Made by a program: the position numbers and the translations under genes
Assembly: GCA_034432795.1 (NCBI GenBank)
Contig: DAOUBF010000069.1
Coordinates: forward strand, 1 to 61,350
Reading direction: 5' to 3'
Origin: DAOUBF01 sp034432795
GTDB lineage: Bacteria; Chloroflexota; Anaerolineae; DSLN01
DNA: 61,350 nt
Part shown: in pieces, positions 25,381 through 33,109 of the stretch
How positions within the stretch are numbered: position 1 is the first letter of the stretch
Layout: each line of letters starts with the position of its first letter
The notes under the pieces: model-generated
Told to the model about the DNA's origin: nothing
The model's database searches: none
The model's input: only the letters and a program-made list of their open reading frames with translations

Positions 25381-28369
25381 CCTTCCTTAGCGTCTGTAAG
25401 GCCCGCCACACCCGCTCCGGCGTCGCCGGGAGTTCGCGTACCCAGACGCCGACCGCATCGTAGATGGCGTTGATCACCGCTGGCGCCACCCCATCCATAG
25501 GGATCTCCGCCACCGCCTTCACGCCGAAGGGATGCGACGGCTCATATGTCTCCACAAAAATGGTAACGAGTTCAGGCATCTCGTCCGCCTGAAAGATCTT
25601 ATAATCGCCGAAGCGCGTCGTCAATAGCCGCCCTCGCCTATCGTAGCACATCTCCTCGCACAGGGCGTAGCCCAACGCCTGCGTCATCCCGCCCTCCACC
25701 TGCCCCGAAGCCGTCGCCGGGTTCACAATCACCCCTGCATCCACAGCCATCACCAGCTTCTCGGCCCGGACTTCGCCTGTCTCGGTGTCCACCACGACCT
25801 GGGCGAACTGGGCAGCGAAGGGCGGCGGCGACTCCGGCGACACGTACGACGCCACCGCCATGATCTGATGCTGGTCCGCGTGATGCAACGATTCCAGCGC
25901 GACCTCCTCCAGCGTCACGTGGCGCCCATCCGGCGCCCACACCGCCCGATCCCGCAACACCAACGCCGAAGGAGCCACCGGGCTGCCGCGCTGGCCCAGC
26001 ATCCGCGCCGCCACCGCTTTGATCTGCTCGGCCACCTGCTGTGCCGCCCGCACTACCGCCGCCCCAGAGATATACGTTGTGGACGAGGCATACGCGCCTT
26101 TATCAAAAGGCGTGAAGTCGGTATCCGAGGAATAGGTAATGATGTCCTCCACCGGGCAGCCCAACACCTCGGCGGCCATCTGCGCCAGCACCGTATCCGA
26201 CCCCGTGCCCAGGTCGGTCGCGCCCACAAGCAGGTTGAACGAGCCATCATCGTTGATCTTGATGCTCGCCGCGCCCATGTCTAGATAGGGGATGGCCGTG
26301 CCCTGCATGACGCAGGCGACGCCCAGCCCACGCCGCAGATGAGGCGCGCCAGGGACCGTGCGCCAATCGTCCCGCGCCATGCGCTCATGCCAGTTGATCG
26401 CGGCTGCGCCCTGCGCCACGCAATCGGCCAATGCGCATGTCTTAATGATCTCCGGCTTCGGCTCGCGCCCCTCACTCCAGGCCCGCGACAGCGGATGCTC
26501 ATCGCCCGCCTTGACCGCGTTCTTCAGGCGGAATTCCAGTGGGTCCATCCCCAGTTCGCGGGCGATCCACTCCATATGCGGCTCCACTGCGGCGAAGCCC
26601 TGCGGCACGCCATAACCGCGAAATGCGCCTGGCGGCGGCAGGTTGGTATAGACAATGTCGGCATGGAATTTGATGTTCGGTGCTTTATACAGCGCCATCG
26701 CCTTATGACCGGTGTTGCCCGCCACCGTCATGGCGTGCGTGCCATAGGCCCCCGTGTTGGAGAGCACCCGCATCTCATTGGCCACAAGCGTGCCATCGGC
26801 TTTGACGCCCGTGCGCATGGTGATGATCATGGGGTGGCGCGAACGGCTGGCGATGAACTCCTCCGCGCGCGTGTACTCCAGCCGCACCGGCCTGCCGGTG
26901 ACGATCGTCAAATGGGCGCAGATGTCCTCAATCAGCACCTCCTGCTTGCTGCCGAAACCGCCGCCAATGCGCGGCTTGATCACGCGGATGCGTTTGGGTG
27001 ACAGCCCCAGTACCGGCGCTAGGATACGGCGCACATGAAAGGGGACCTGCGTGCTGGTGCGGATCACCAGCCGGTCGTCCTCATCCCAATAGGTGATGCA
27101 CACATGCGTCTCAATAGGCGTCTGCTGCACCTGGGGGACACGATACGTTTGCTCAAAGACGTAATCCGCCTGCTTCAGCCCCTCTTCCACATCCCCAACC
27201 TCAAATTCAACCACCGCCGCCAGGTTGCGGCGCTTATCGGCGATGTTGTACGACTCCGGCTCATCATGGATGATCGGCGCGCCCGGCTTCATGGCCTCCT
27301 CCGGGTCCAGGATCGCGGGCAACTCCTCGTACTCCACCTCAATCAGCTTGAGCGCCTGCTCGGCGATCTCTGGCGTCTCTGCCGCCACTGCCGCCACCCG
27401 GTCGCCGACGAAGCGCACCTTATGGTCCAGGCTGAAGTAATCTATCGGGCCAGGGATCGGGTCAGATTGACCTGCGGTGGTGAAGACCACACGGGGCAGG
27501 TCCTGGTGCGTCAGCACGGCGTGGACGCCGGGCAAGGCACGGGCGCGGCTGGCATCAATACGCACGATGCGGGCGTGGGCATGAGGCGATAAGAGCAGTT
27601 TCGCATGAAGCATCCCCCGCAACTCAATATCGTCGGTGAAGGCCGGCTTGCCCTGGACCAGCTTGAGCGCGTCTACCTTCTTCTCCGGCTTGCCCACGAC
27701 CTTGAACGGTTCGGCCTCCGGCGCCACAACCACCGTCGGGAGGGACGTGAGGCGGGTCCCCGTTTTTAGACCGGCGAGGTCTTGGAGACCTCGCCGGTCT
27801 GGAGGCTCCTCCGGTGGAGGGGGCGGGCCGAAGACACCGGTGGCTGGCAACATCAACCCACCCCCTTCAATCGGGGGCACAGCCTTGCCGCGCATGATCG
27901 CCGCCGCACGCAGCACCGCCTGCACCGGCTTGAGATACCCGGTGCAGCGACACAACACACCGGAGAGTGCGTCGCGCACTTCGGCCTCTGTGGGGGCCGG
28001 GTTCCGCTCAAGAAGCGCTTTCGCGGCCAGGATCATCGCCGGGGTGCAGAAGCCACACTGGATCGCACCGGTTTCTACGAATGCCTCTTGCAACGGATGC
28101 AGGGGTGCGCTGCCGCGCCAGCCGCGCACCTGCTCACCCGCGATGCCTTCAATGGTCGTGATCTCATGCCCCTCGGCCTGCGCAGCCAGCATGACGCAAC
28201 TGTTGCGTGGCAGGCCATCCACCAGAACCGTGCACGCGCCGCACTCGCCGGTTTCGCAGCCATGCTTGACGCCGAAATAGCCCAGGCCGCGCAGGGCGTC
28301 TAGCAGACGCCGATAAGGTGGCAGGGCCAGCCGATGCACCTGGCCATTTACCCTCAACGTGACTTCCAT
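25364..28369 (-). CDS. [2Fe-2S] and molybdopterin subunit fusion of a xanthine dehydrogenase-type enzyme (system A)
   Basis: A 1001-residue hydroxylase chain. Residues 1-155 carry two [2Fe-2S] clusters (C38, C43, C46, C58; C105, C108, C140, C142). A proline-rich linker (about 172-215) follows, then the Mo domain from about 220, with GGGFGSKQEVL, GAFRGYGVPQ and the catalytic Glu region FGVKAVAEIP near the end. The start ATG 28369 follows GGAGG. Residues 191-203 of the linker (DRRGLQDLAG) are encoded by a perfect palindromic repeat. Its FAD partner is the gene at 28407. Typical substrates are N-heterocycles or aldehydes; which one is unknown. Confidence 0.94.
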   Translation of the reverse strand: MEVTLRVNGQVHRLALPPYRRLLDALRGLGYFGVKHGCETGECGACTVLVDGLPRNSCVMLAAQAEGHEITTIEGIAGEQVRGWRGSAPLHPLQEAFVETGAIQCGFCTPAMILAAKALLERNPAPTEAEVRDALSGVLCRCTGYLKPVQAVLRAAAIMRGKAVPPIEGGGLMLPATGVFGPPPPPEEPPDRRGLQDLAGLKTGTRLTSLPTVVVAPEAEPFKVVGKPEKKVDALKLVQGKPAFTDDIELRGMLHAKLLLSPHAHARIVRIDASRARALPGVHAVLTHQDLPRVVFTTAGQSDPIPGPIDYFSLDHKVRFVGDRVAAVAAETPEIAEQALKLIEVEYEELPAILDPEEAMKPGAPIIHDEPESYNIADKRRNLAAVVEFEVGDVEEGLKQADYVFEQTYRVPQVQQTPIETHVCITYWDEDDRLVIRTSTQVPFHVRRILAPVLGLSPKRIRVIKPRIGGGFGSKQEVLIEDICAHLTIVTGRPVRLEYTRAEEFIASRSRHPMIITMRTGVKADGTLVANEMRVLSNTGAYGTHAMTVAGNTGHKAMALYKAPNIKFHADIVYTNLPPPGAFRGYGVPQGFAAVEPHMEWIARELGMDPLEFRLKNAVKAGDEHPLSRAWSEGREPKPEIIKTCALADCVAQGAAAINWHERMARDDWRTVPGAPHLRRGLGVACVMQGTAIPYLDMGAASIKINDDGSFNLLVGATDLGTGSDTVLAQMAAEVLGCPVEDIITYSSDTDFTPFDKGAYASSTTYISGAAVVRAAQQVAEQIKAVAARMLGQRGSPVAPSALVLRDRAVWAPDGRHVTLEEVALESLHHADQHQIMAVASYVSPESPPPFAAQFAQVVVDTETGEVRAEKLVMAVDAGVIVNPATASGQVEGGMTQALGYALCEEMCYDRRGRLLTTRFGDYKIFQADEMPELVTIFVETYEPSHPFGVKAVAEIPMDGVAPAVINAIYDAVGVWVRELPATPERVWRALQTLRKDGSHL
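27768..27800. repeat. Palindromic repeat inserted in frame in the hydroxylase linker
   Basis: AGACCGGCGAGGTCT (27768-27782) and AGACCTCGCCGGTCT (27786-27800) are perfect 15-bp inverted repeats around TGG. The element is 33 bp, a multiple of three, and keeps the frame open across the 2Fe-2S to Mo linker. Confidence 0.85.
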
Positions 28370-28406
28370 CGCCTATGCCTCCGAAGGGCATCCACAAAAG
28401 ATGCCC

Positions 28407-29282
28407 CTATTCCACCGTTGCTGCCAGTTCCGCCGCCGCGATCAGGGCGCGCCGGGCCAGGATGCCGGCCATTGCCCGGCGATATTCCGCGCTACCCCGG
28501 TAATCCGCTGGCGGTGAGACACTGCTCACAACGGCCTGCGCCACTGCAGTAAGCACATCCTCATCCAGTGCCTTCCCGGCGATCATGGCCTCAACCTGGC
28601 GCAATCGGATGGGGCGCCCGGCCACACCACCCAGAGCCAGAACAGGCGCCTGGCAACGCCCATCCACCAGCCTCAGCCGCGCGGCCGCACACACAATCGG
28701 CCTGTCTCGCGGTGTCCGTCCCACACGGGTCAGGGCCGCCGCTGTGCCCGCGTCACCCAGCGGCAGCGCGACCTCGGCGAGCAGCACCCCATCTGCCAGG
28801 CGCTGCTCCCGGCTTTCCAGGAAATCATCCAGGGGGAGGCGCTGCTGTTCCGGCGCATACAAGATGACCTCTGCTTCCAGCGCCAGCAGGGCGACCGCAA
28901 GCGGGTCTTCCGGCCCCGCAGTCGCCAGCGTCCCCCCCAACGTCGCCGCCAGCCGCAGATTGCGCCCGGCCTCCAGCCACGCCACCTGCGGCAAAATGCC
29001 CCATGCCGCGTTGCCCAACTCCGGCGCATCCACCAGCGCCTGCAGCGGCGTCATCGCGCCAATGCGCACCTCTCCAGCGCCGACCCGAATGTAGGCCAGG
29101 TCCAGGCCCGACAGATCCACAACAGCGCCGATATCCGGCCCACCTGTAGCCACCAGCGCCGTCCCACCCGCCAGCGCCACAGTTCTCCCCTCTTTCGCAG
29201 GGGAGGGGCCGGGGGTGAGGGCTTTCACAGCCTCCTCAACCGTTTTGGGGCGATAGACCTGTTGAAGGTGAATCAGAGCCAT
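28407..29282 (-). CDS. FAD-binding subunit of a xanthine dehydrogenase-type enzyme (system A)
   Basis: About 291 residues, the CoxM/XdhB-type FAD subunit that takes electrons from the [2Fe-2S] clusters of the gene at 25364. It shows VALAGGTALVA for the FAD diphosphate and NLRLAATLGGTLATAGPEDPL for the second FAD loop, with the CO dehydrogenase-like C-terminal domain. The first ATG (29306) is less likely than ATG 29282, which is preceded by GAGGG. The gene overlaps the end of the LLM oxidoreductase gene by 47 bases. Residues 22-33 (LTPGPSPAKEGR) are the translation of a hairpin repeat and look like a later insertion just before the FAD loop. Confidence 0.9.
   Translation of the reverse strand: MALIHLQQVYRPKTVEEAVKALTPGPSPAKEGRTVALAGGTALVATGGPDIGAVVDLSGLDLAYIRVGAGEVRIGAMTPLQALVDAPELGNAAWGILPQVAWLEAGRNLRLAATLGGTLATAGPEDPLAVALLALEAEVILYAPEQQRLPLDDFLESREQRLADGVLLAEVALPLGDAGTAAALTRVGRTPRDRPIVCAAARLRLVDGRCQAPVLALGGVAGRPIRLRQVEAMIAGKALDEDVLTAVAQAVVSSVSPPADYRGSAEYRRAMAGILARRALIAAAELAATVE
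29185..29221. repeat. Hairpin repeat read in frame within the FAD subunit gene
   Basis: CTCCCCT (29185-29191) and AGGGGAG (29199-29205) form a hairpin, followed by GGGGCCGGGGGTGAGG. It is related in composition to the family B elements and is translated as LTPGPSPAKEGR. Confidence 0.7.
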
Positions 29283-30282
29283 TGTAGCCCTCAGCAAAGG
29301 TATCAATCATTAACTGGACATCCCCCAAGGGATACAGGATCGGGCAGGTGCAGCCGTGGGCGACGTACTCGCGCACTTTCGCTTTGGCCTCCTCCGGCGT
29401 GCCGCTCGCCGTGATACGCTCAACCAGGTCATCCGGCACGAGCCGCATCGCCTGGCGGATCTGCTCCTTTGTCGCCGGCCAGCCCAGTATACTTTGAATC
29501 TCGGCCACAACCTCCGGCTTCACCCCGCTGGCCTGGGCAATATGGGGTTGCTGAGCCAGGTACTGCGTCAGCAGTTCCCGTGCCCCATCCAACGCCCGCT
29601 CACGGTCGTGGTCCACCGAGCACACCACGAGTTGCGGTCGGTCCAGATCATCCAGCGAACGCCCGGCCCGCCTGGCCCCTCGTTCCAGGTGTTCCAGCGC
29701 GATGTCGTTGTACTCCGGCGGCACACAGTAGTTCAACAGCACGCCATCGGCGATCTCGCCCGCCAACTCCATCATCTGCATACCGGTGGCGCCGATGTAG
29801 ATGGGTACGTTGCGCGGCTCCCACCGCCCATGCACCACATCCAATTCAATGCCGGTCACATGGACAAACTCGCCGTGAAAGGTGACCCGCTTCATGGCCA
29901 GCAGGTCGCGCACTACGCTAACCACCTCGCGCATGGCCTTGAGCGGTTTCGTGCGGGCGATGCCCACATTCGCAGCCAGCGGGTCCCACCAGGCGCCGAT
30001 GCCGCAGATGATCCGGTTCGGTGCCAGGTCGTCCAGCGTGAGGAAAGTGGCCGCCAGAAGCGCCGCATTACGCGTCCAGTTGTTGACCACGCCGGAGCCG
30101 ACCTTGATGCGCTCGGTGACCGCTGCATAGGCCGCCATCGGCACAATCGCGTCGCGCACCAGGCGCGATTCGGCCTGCCAGACGGCCTCAAAGCCGCGCG
30201 ACTCGGCATATTGGGCGTAGCGCATCCCATCCCGAATAGGATGCGCGTCCTGTAGATACAAAGCCACCCGATCTCGGCTCAT
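29236..30282 (-). CDS. LLM-class flavin-dependent oxidoreductase (F420-dependent type)
   Basis: About 348 residues with the bacterial-luciferase-like barrel, closest in feel to F420-dependent methylenetetrahydromethanopterin reductase (Mer)-like proteins: FEAVWQAESRLVRDAIVPM, IKVGSGVVNNWTRNAALLA, PIYIGATGMQMMELAG and the C-terminal GTPEEAKAKVREYV. Such enzymes use F420H2 or FMNH2 for hydride transfer. The start ATG 30282 has a very strong Shine-Dalgarno (AGGAGGGG); an upstream start at 30354 is rejected. It is the first gene of the leftward hydroxylase operon and lies next to F420 biosynthesis genes, which supports F420 as cofactor. Confidence 0.87.
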   Translation of the reverse strand: MSRDRVALYLQDAHPIRDGMRYAQYAESRGFEAVWQAESRLVRDAIVPMAAYAAVTERIKVGSGVVNNWTRNAALLAATFLTLDDLAPNRIICGIGAWWDPLAANVGIARTKPLKAMREVVSVVRDLLAMKRVTFHGEFVHVTGIELDVVHGRWEPRNVPIYIGATGMQMMELAGEIADGVLLNYCVPPEYNDIALEHLERGARRAGRSLDDLDRPQLVVCSVDHDRERALDGARELLTQYLAQQPHIAQASGVKPEVVAEIQSILGWPATKEQIRQAMRLVPDDLVERITASGTPEEAKAKVREYVAHGCTCPILYPLGDVQLMIDTFAEGYNGSDSPSTGLSPQNG

Positions 30283-30363
30283 AGGCCCCTCCTTCCCTGC
30301 CGCACGAAATTGCGCCAGGGAACATATCCTACACTGAACAGGGATGCGGGGCAAATGCCACCT

Positions 30364-30372
30364 TGTTATAAT
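30364..30372 (+). promoter_or_regulatory. Extended -10 promoter for the FDOR-like gene
   Basis: TGTTATAAT at 30364-30372 is an extended -10. The predicted start near 30379 leaves a 31-nt leader carrying AAGGAGGTG (30391-30399) before ATG 30410. No recognisable -35. Confidence 0.55.
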
Positions 30373-30409
30373 TAGGCCGGTAGAATCGTCAAGGAGGTGC
30401 GCTCAAAGG

Positions 30410-30862
30410 ATGACACAGATAACGACGGGAGAAAGTGACAACAAAGTCAAAATAGATGAAACCCTGGAGCGGTTCCTGCACCAGGGGCAGATGTATGCTT
30501 ACCTGGCCACCAACGGTCGCGATGGCTACCCCCATGTGGTGCCGATCTGGTATCTATACGAAGATGGGCGCTTCTACTTCACCACGCAGACCGAGCGCCA
30601 GAAGTTTAAGAACATTGAGCGGGATAACCGCGTCACGGTCTGCATCGCCAAACCGGAGGAGTACCGAATCCTCATGATCAAAGGGCGCATTCAGCCGCTG
30701 CGTGAGGAGATTGAGACATGGGTGCGGCGCCTGGCCGAACGCTACCACCCACCGGAACGCGTGGAGGCGGTGGTTCAGCGGCTGATGACGCCCACCCGGA
30801 TCAATCTGGTTCTCCAGCCGGAGAAGATTATCAAAACAGGTAGCGGTTGGGCATCCAGTTAG
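30410..30862 (+). CDS. Pyridoxamine 5'-phosphate oxidase-fold protein (FDOR-like)
   Basis: A 150-residue split-barrel flavin/F420-binding protein: MYAYLATNGRDGYPHVVPIW, RFYFTTQTERQKFKNIERDN and a central strand set typical of the PPOX/FDOR superfamily. Many members in F420-making bacteria are F420H2-dependent reductases, and the location between an LLM oxidoreductase and cofC suggests this, though FMN or heme binding is possible. The start is chosen at ATG 30410 because of the AAGGAGGTG site; 30344 is rejected since it lies upstream of the promoter. It overlaps the end of cofC by four bases, tail to tail. Confidence 0.8.
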   Translation: MTQITTGESDNKVKIDETLERFLHQGQMYAYLATNGRDGYPHVVPIWYLYEDGRFYFTTQTERQKFKNIERDNRVTVCIAKPEEYRILMIKGRIQPLREEIETWVRRLAERYHPPERVEAVVQRLMTPTRINLVLQPEKIIKTGSGWASS

Positions 30863-31458
30863 CCCCTACCTGACGGCAGCCACTCCCGCAGGTCCTCCGG
30901 CACATCCACGTCAAACGCCAGGCCAGGCGAGCGATAAAGGCGGCAGGGCACACCCCGCGCCTGGCAAAGCTCCTGGTGGCGGGCAAAGCTGCCCGCGCCA
31001 AACGCATAGGGGATCAGGCCCGGCGGCACACTGAGCAGCGCATTCGTCCCCTGCTCCCGCCGGTCGGGCGCCAGAACCACAACGGGGAGTGGCTCGGCCA
31101 GTGCCACCAGCCCCGCCACATCTTCCCCGCTGAGCAGCGGCAGATCGGCGGGCAGGACCAGCGTGGCTTCAGCGCCGCGCTCGGCCAGCCAGGCCGTCGC
31201 CTGCGCCAGGGCCGCGTTCAGGCTGACCTCTATTTCCATCAGCGCAACCGCGCCTTTGGCTTTGGCCAGGTCAAGCGCAGTGGGGTCGGCGCTGACCACC
31301 AGCACACCGGCCAGAACCGGCTGCGCCGTCAACACATCCAGCGTCCGCGCCAGCAGCGCCCGCCCCAACGTCGCCCGCTGGTTCGGCGTGAGCACCGGCG
31401 CCAGGCGGCTCTTGGCCTGGCGCAATGACTTCACCGGCACAATCACCCAGGGCTTCAT
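30859..31458 (-). CDS. cofC: 2-phospholactate/phosphoenolpyruvate guanylyltransferase CofC
   Basis: A 199-residue guanylyltransferase that activates 2-phospho-L-lactate or, in many bacteria, phosphoenolpyruvate for F420 assembly. Landmarks are VIVPVKSLRQAKSRLAPVL at the N-terminus, LVLPADLPLLSGEDV in the middle, and APDRREQGTNALL with GSFARHQELC. It overlaps the end of cofD by four bases (ATGA), so the two are translationally coupled. Substrate choice cannot be decided from sequence alone; the nearby FbiB-C-like nitroreductase favours phosphoenolpyruvate. Confidence 0.92.
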   Translation of the reverse strand: MKPWVIVPVKSLRQAKSRLAPVLTPNQRATLGRALLARTLDVLTAQPVLAGVLVVSADPTALDLAKAKGAVALMEIEVSLNAALAQATAWLAERGAEATLVLPADLPLLSGEDVAGLVALAEPLPVVVLAPDRREQGTNALLSVPPGLIPYAFGAGSFARHQELCQARGVPCRLYRSPGLAFDVDVPEDLREWLPSGRG

Positions 31459-32384
31459 AAGCGTTCCACCATCTCCAACACTTCCCGCGCCAACCGCGCA
31501 CGGTCAGCCTGATCGCGCATGACCACATCGGTCACGAGGGGCCGGATACCCAGCGCGGCGATGCGCTCGGCGTCGGCCTGATCGGCCCAATCCAGCACGA
31601 ACCCGTCCAGGAAATCGCCATAGCCCTGAGCAACGCTCAGCGGGGAGACGGGCTGGCCCAGTTCGGCCATCATCTTGGCCGCCGGGCCTTTGAGCGCCTG
31701 TCCTCCCACAATGGGTGAGACGGCCACCACGCGCGGGGCGTCACGCAGCGCCTCGCGCACGCCGGGCAACGCCAGGATCGGGCCAATGCTCACGAACGGA
31801 TTGGAGGGACACACGATCACCGCATCGGCGGAGCGGAGCGTGGCCATCACTGCGAAGGTGGGGCGCGCCGCCCCGGTCCCCTCAAAGCGGATGCGCCGCA
31901 CTACCGGTTGCCAGGCGCGGCGGACGAAATATTCCTGAAAGGGCAACTCCCCTTCGTCCGTCTCCACGACTGTAGCCACACGGGCATCGCTCATGGGCAG
32001 AATGGTGACCTGCACCCCCAGGGCACGCGCCAATGCCTCTGTCACCGCTGTCAGCGTCATACCCTCTCTGAGCCAATATGTGCGCAGGACGTGCGTCGCC
32101 AGGTCGCGGTCGCCCACGTGAAACCAGATCGCCTGCCCGTAGCGCCCCAACATCTCCAGCGCCTGGAAGGACTCCCCGGCCAGTCCCCAACCGGTCGTCG
32201 GATTGGCGACCCCAGCCAGCGTGTACATCACCGTGTCCAGATCGGGGGAAATGTGCAGACCATACCACTCAAAGTCATCCGCCGTGTTAACCACAATCGT
32301 CAGGGCCTCAGGCGGCAGCACCTGCGCCAGGCCATCGGCGAGCCTGGCCCCGCCAACACCCCCAGCCAGCGCCACCACATTCAT
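31455..32384 (-). CDS. cofD: 2-phospho-L-lactate transferase CofD
   Basis: About 309 residues, the enzyme that joins the activated three-carbon acid to the deazaflavin Fo, giving F420-0 or dehydro-F420-0. It begins at the typical VVALAGGVGGARLADGL and has VNTADDFEWYGLHISPDLDT, IVCPSNPFVSIGPIL and SPIVGGQALKGPAAKMM. The start is ATG 32384, which overlaps the TGA of the nitroreductase gene (ATGA), rather than GTG 32390. It lies between the nitroreductase and cofC in a tightly packed operon. Confidence 0.94.
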   Translation of the reverse strand: MNVVALAGGVGGARLADGLAQVLPPEALTIVVNTADDFEWYGLHISPDLDTVMYTLAGVANPTTGWGLAGESFQALEMLGRYGQAIWFHVGDRDLATHVLRTYWLREGMTLTAVTEALARALGVQVTILPMSDARVATVVETDEGELPFQEYFVRRAWQPVVRRIRFEGTGAARPTFAVMATLRSADAVIVCPSNPFVSIGPILALPGVREALRDAPRVVAVSPIVGGQALKGPAAKMMAELGQPVSPLSVAQGYGDFLDGFVLDWADQADAERIAALGIRPLVTDVVMRDQADRARLAREVLEMVERL

Positions 32385-33046
32385 CGGCACTCACCCCTGC
32401 CCCCTCTCCCAACCGGGCTGTGAGCACCGGTACTGGGGGGAGAGGGGAGGTAGTACATCACCCGGCTCGCCAGGGACGCGCGGCCTTTCTCTTTCGGCAC
32501 TTCAGCGGGATACCCCAGCGTGATCAGCGCCTGCGGCTGCCAGTCCTCAGGCAGATCAAGCGCAGCCTTTACAGCGTCCGGGCAAAATAGCGGGGCACAC
32601 ATCCAGCACGCGCCCAGCCCTTCTGCGTGCGCTGCCAATAGCAAATTCTGCACAGCCATCGCCACGCTTTGCACCGCCATCGTCCACTCCGCCTGCGAAC
32701 GTTGGGGATCGGGATAGACATCCATATCCGCCAGGGTCAACGCGACCAGGATGACAACCGGCGCACCGGTGATACGCGCATAGGACCGCGCAACATCCTT
32801 CTCAATAACCTCTGGAGGCAGGCCATCGCGCTCCAGGTCGGCGCGCAACCGCGCCCCCATCGCCCGCGCCAGCCGCTCCTTGACTTCAGCATCAGCTATG
32901 ACGGCGAAGCGCCAGGGCTGGCGGTTGTGCGCTGAAGGCGCCCAGCAAGCGGCCTCCAATAGCCGCACGATCAACCCCTGTGGCACAGGCTCAGGCCGGT
33001 AGCGACGGATGGAGCGCCGCGAGTGGATCGCCTCAAAGAGTTCCAT
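32381..33046 (-). CDS. FbiB C-terminal-like nitroreductase (probable dehydro-F420-0 reductase)
   Basis: About 221 residues of the FMN-dependent nitroreductase fold: SRRSIRRYRPEPVP, APSAHNRQPWRFAVI, and EGLGACWMCAPLFCPDAV. It resembles the C-terminal domain of mycobacterial FbiB, which reduces dehydro-F420-0; here that domain stands alone and the ligase half (CofE) is the separate gene at 35127. The genes around it (cofD, cofC) support this role. The start is ATG 33046 rather than 33082. The last about 20 residues (SPPSTGAHSPVGRGGRG) are encoded by a composite hairpin repeat. Confidence 0.82.
   Translation of the reverse strand: MELFEAIHSRRSIRRYRPEPVPQGLIVRLLEAACWAPSAHNRQPWRFAVIADAEVKERLARAMGARLRADLERDGLPPEVIEKDVARSYARITGAPVVILVALTLADMDVYPDPQRSQAEWTMAVQSVAMAVQNLLLAAHAEGLGACWMCAPLFCPDAVKAALDLPEDWQPQALITLGYPAEVPKEKGRASLASRVMYYLPSPPSTGAHSPVGRGGRGECR
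32401..32447. repeat. Composite hairpin repeat (family C) at the nitroreductase 3' end
   Basis: Outer arms CCCCTCTCCC (32401-32410) and GGGAGAGGGG (32438-32447) enclose a segment with ACCGGGCT and AGCACCGGTACT. In reverse complement it aligns with the element at 40598-40654 inside the GT39 gene. Confidence 0.7.
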
Positions 33047-33109
33047 GCCCTGTAACTGACAGGGGACGAAGGACCAAGGCATCTGTCCTCCGCCCCCGCC
33101 TTCCGTCGT

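Noticed and set aside
25364..28369. Aerobic CO dehydrogenase (CoxL)
   Set aside because: The AYRCSFR active-site motif is missing; the site reads GAFRGYG as in xanthine dehydrogenase-like enzymes.
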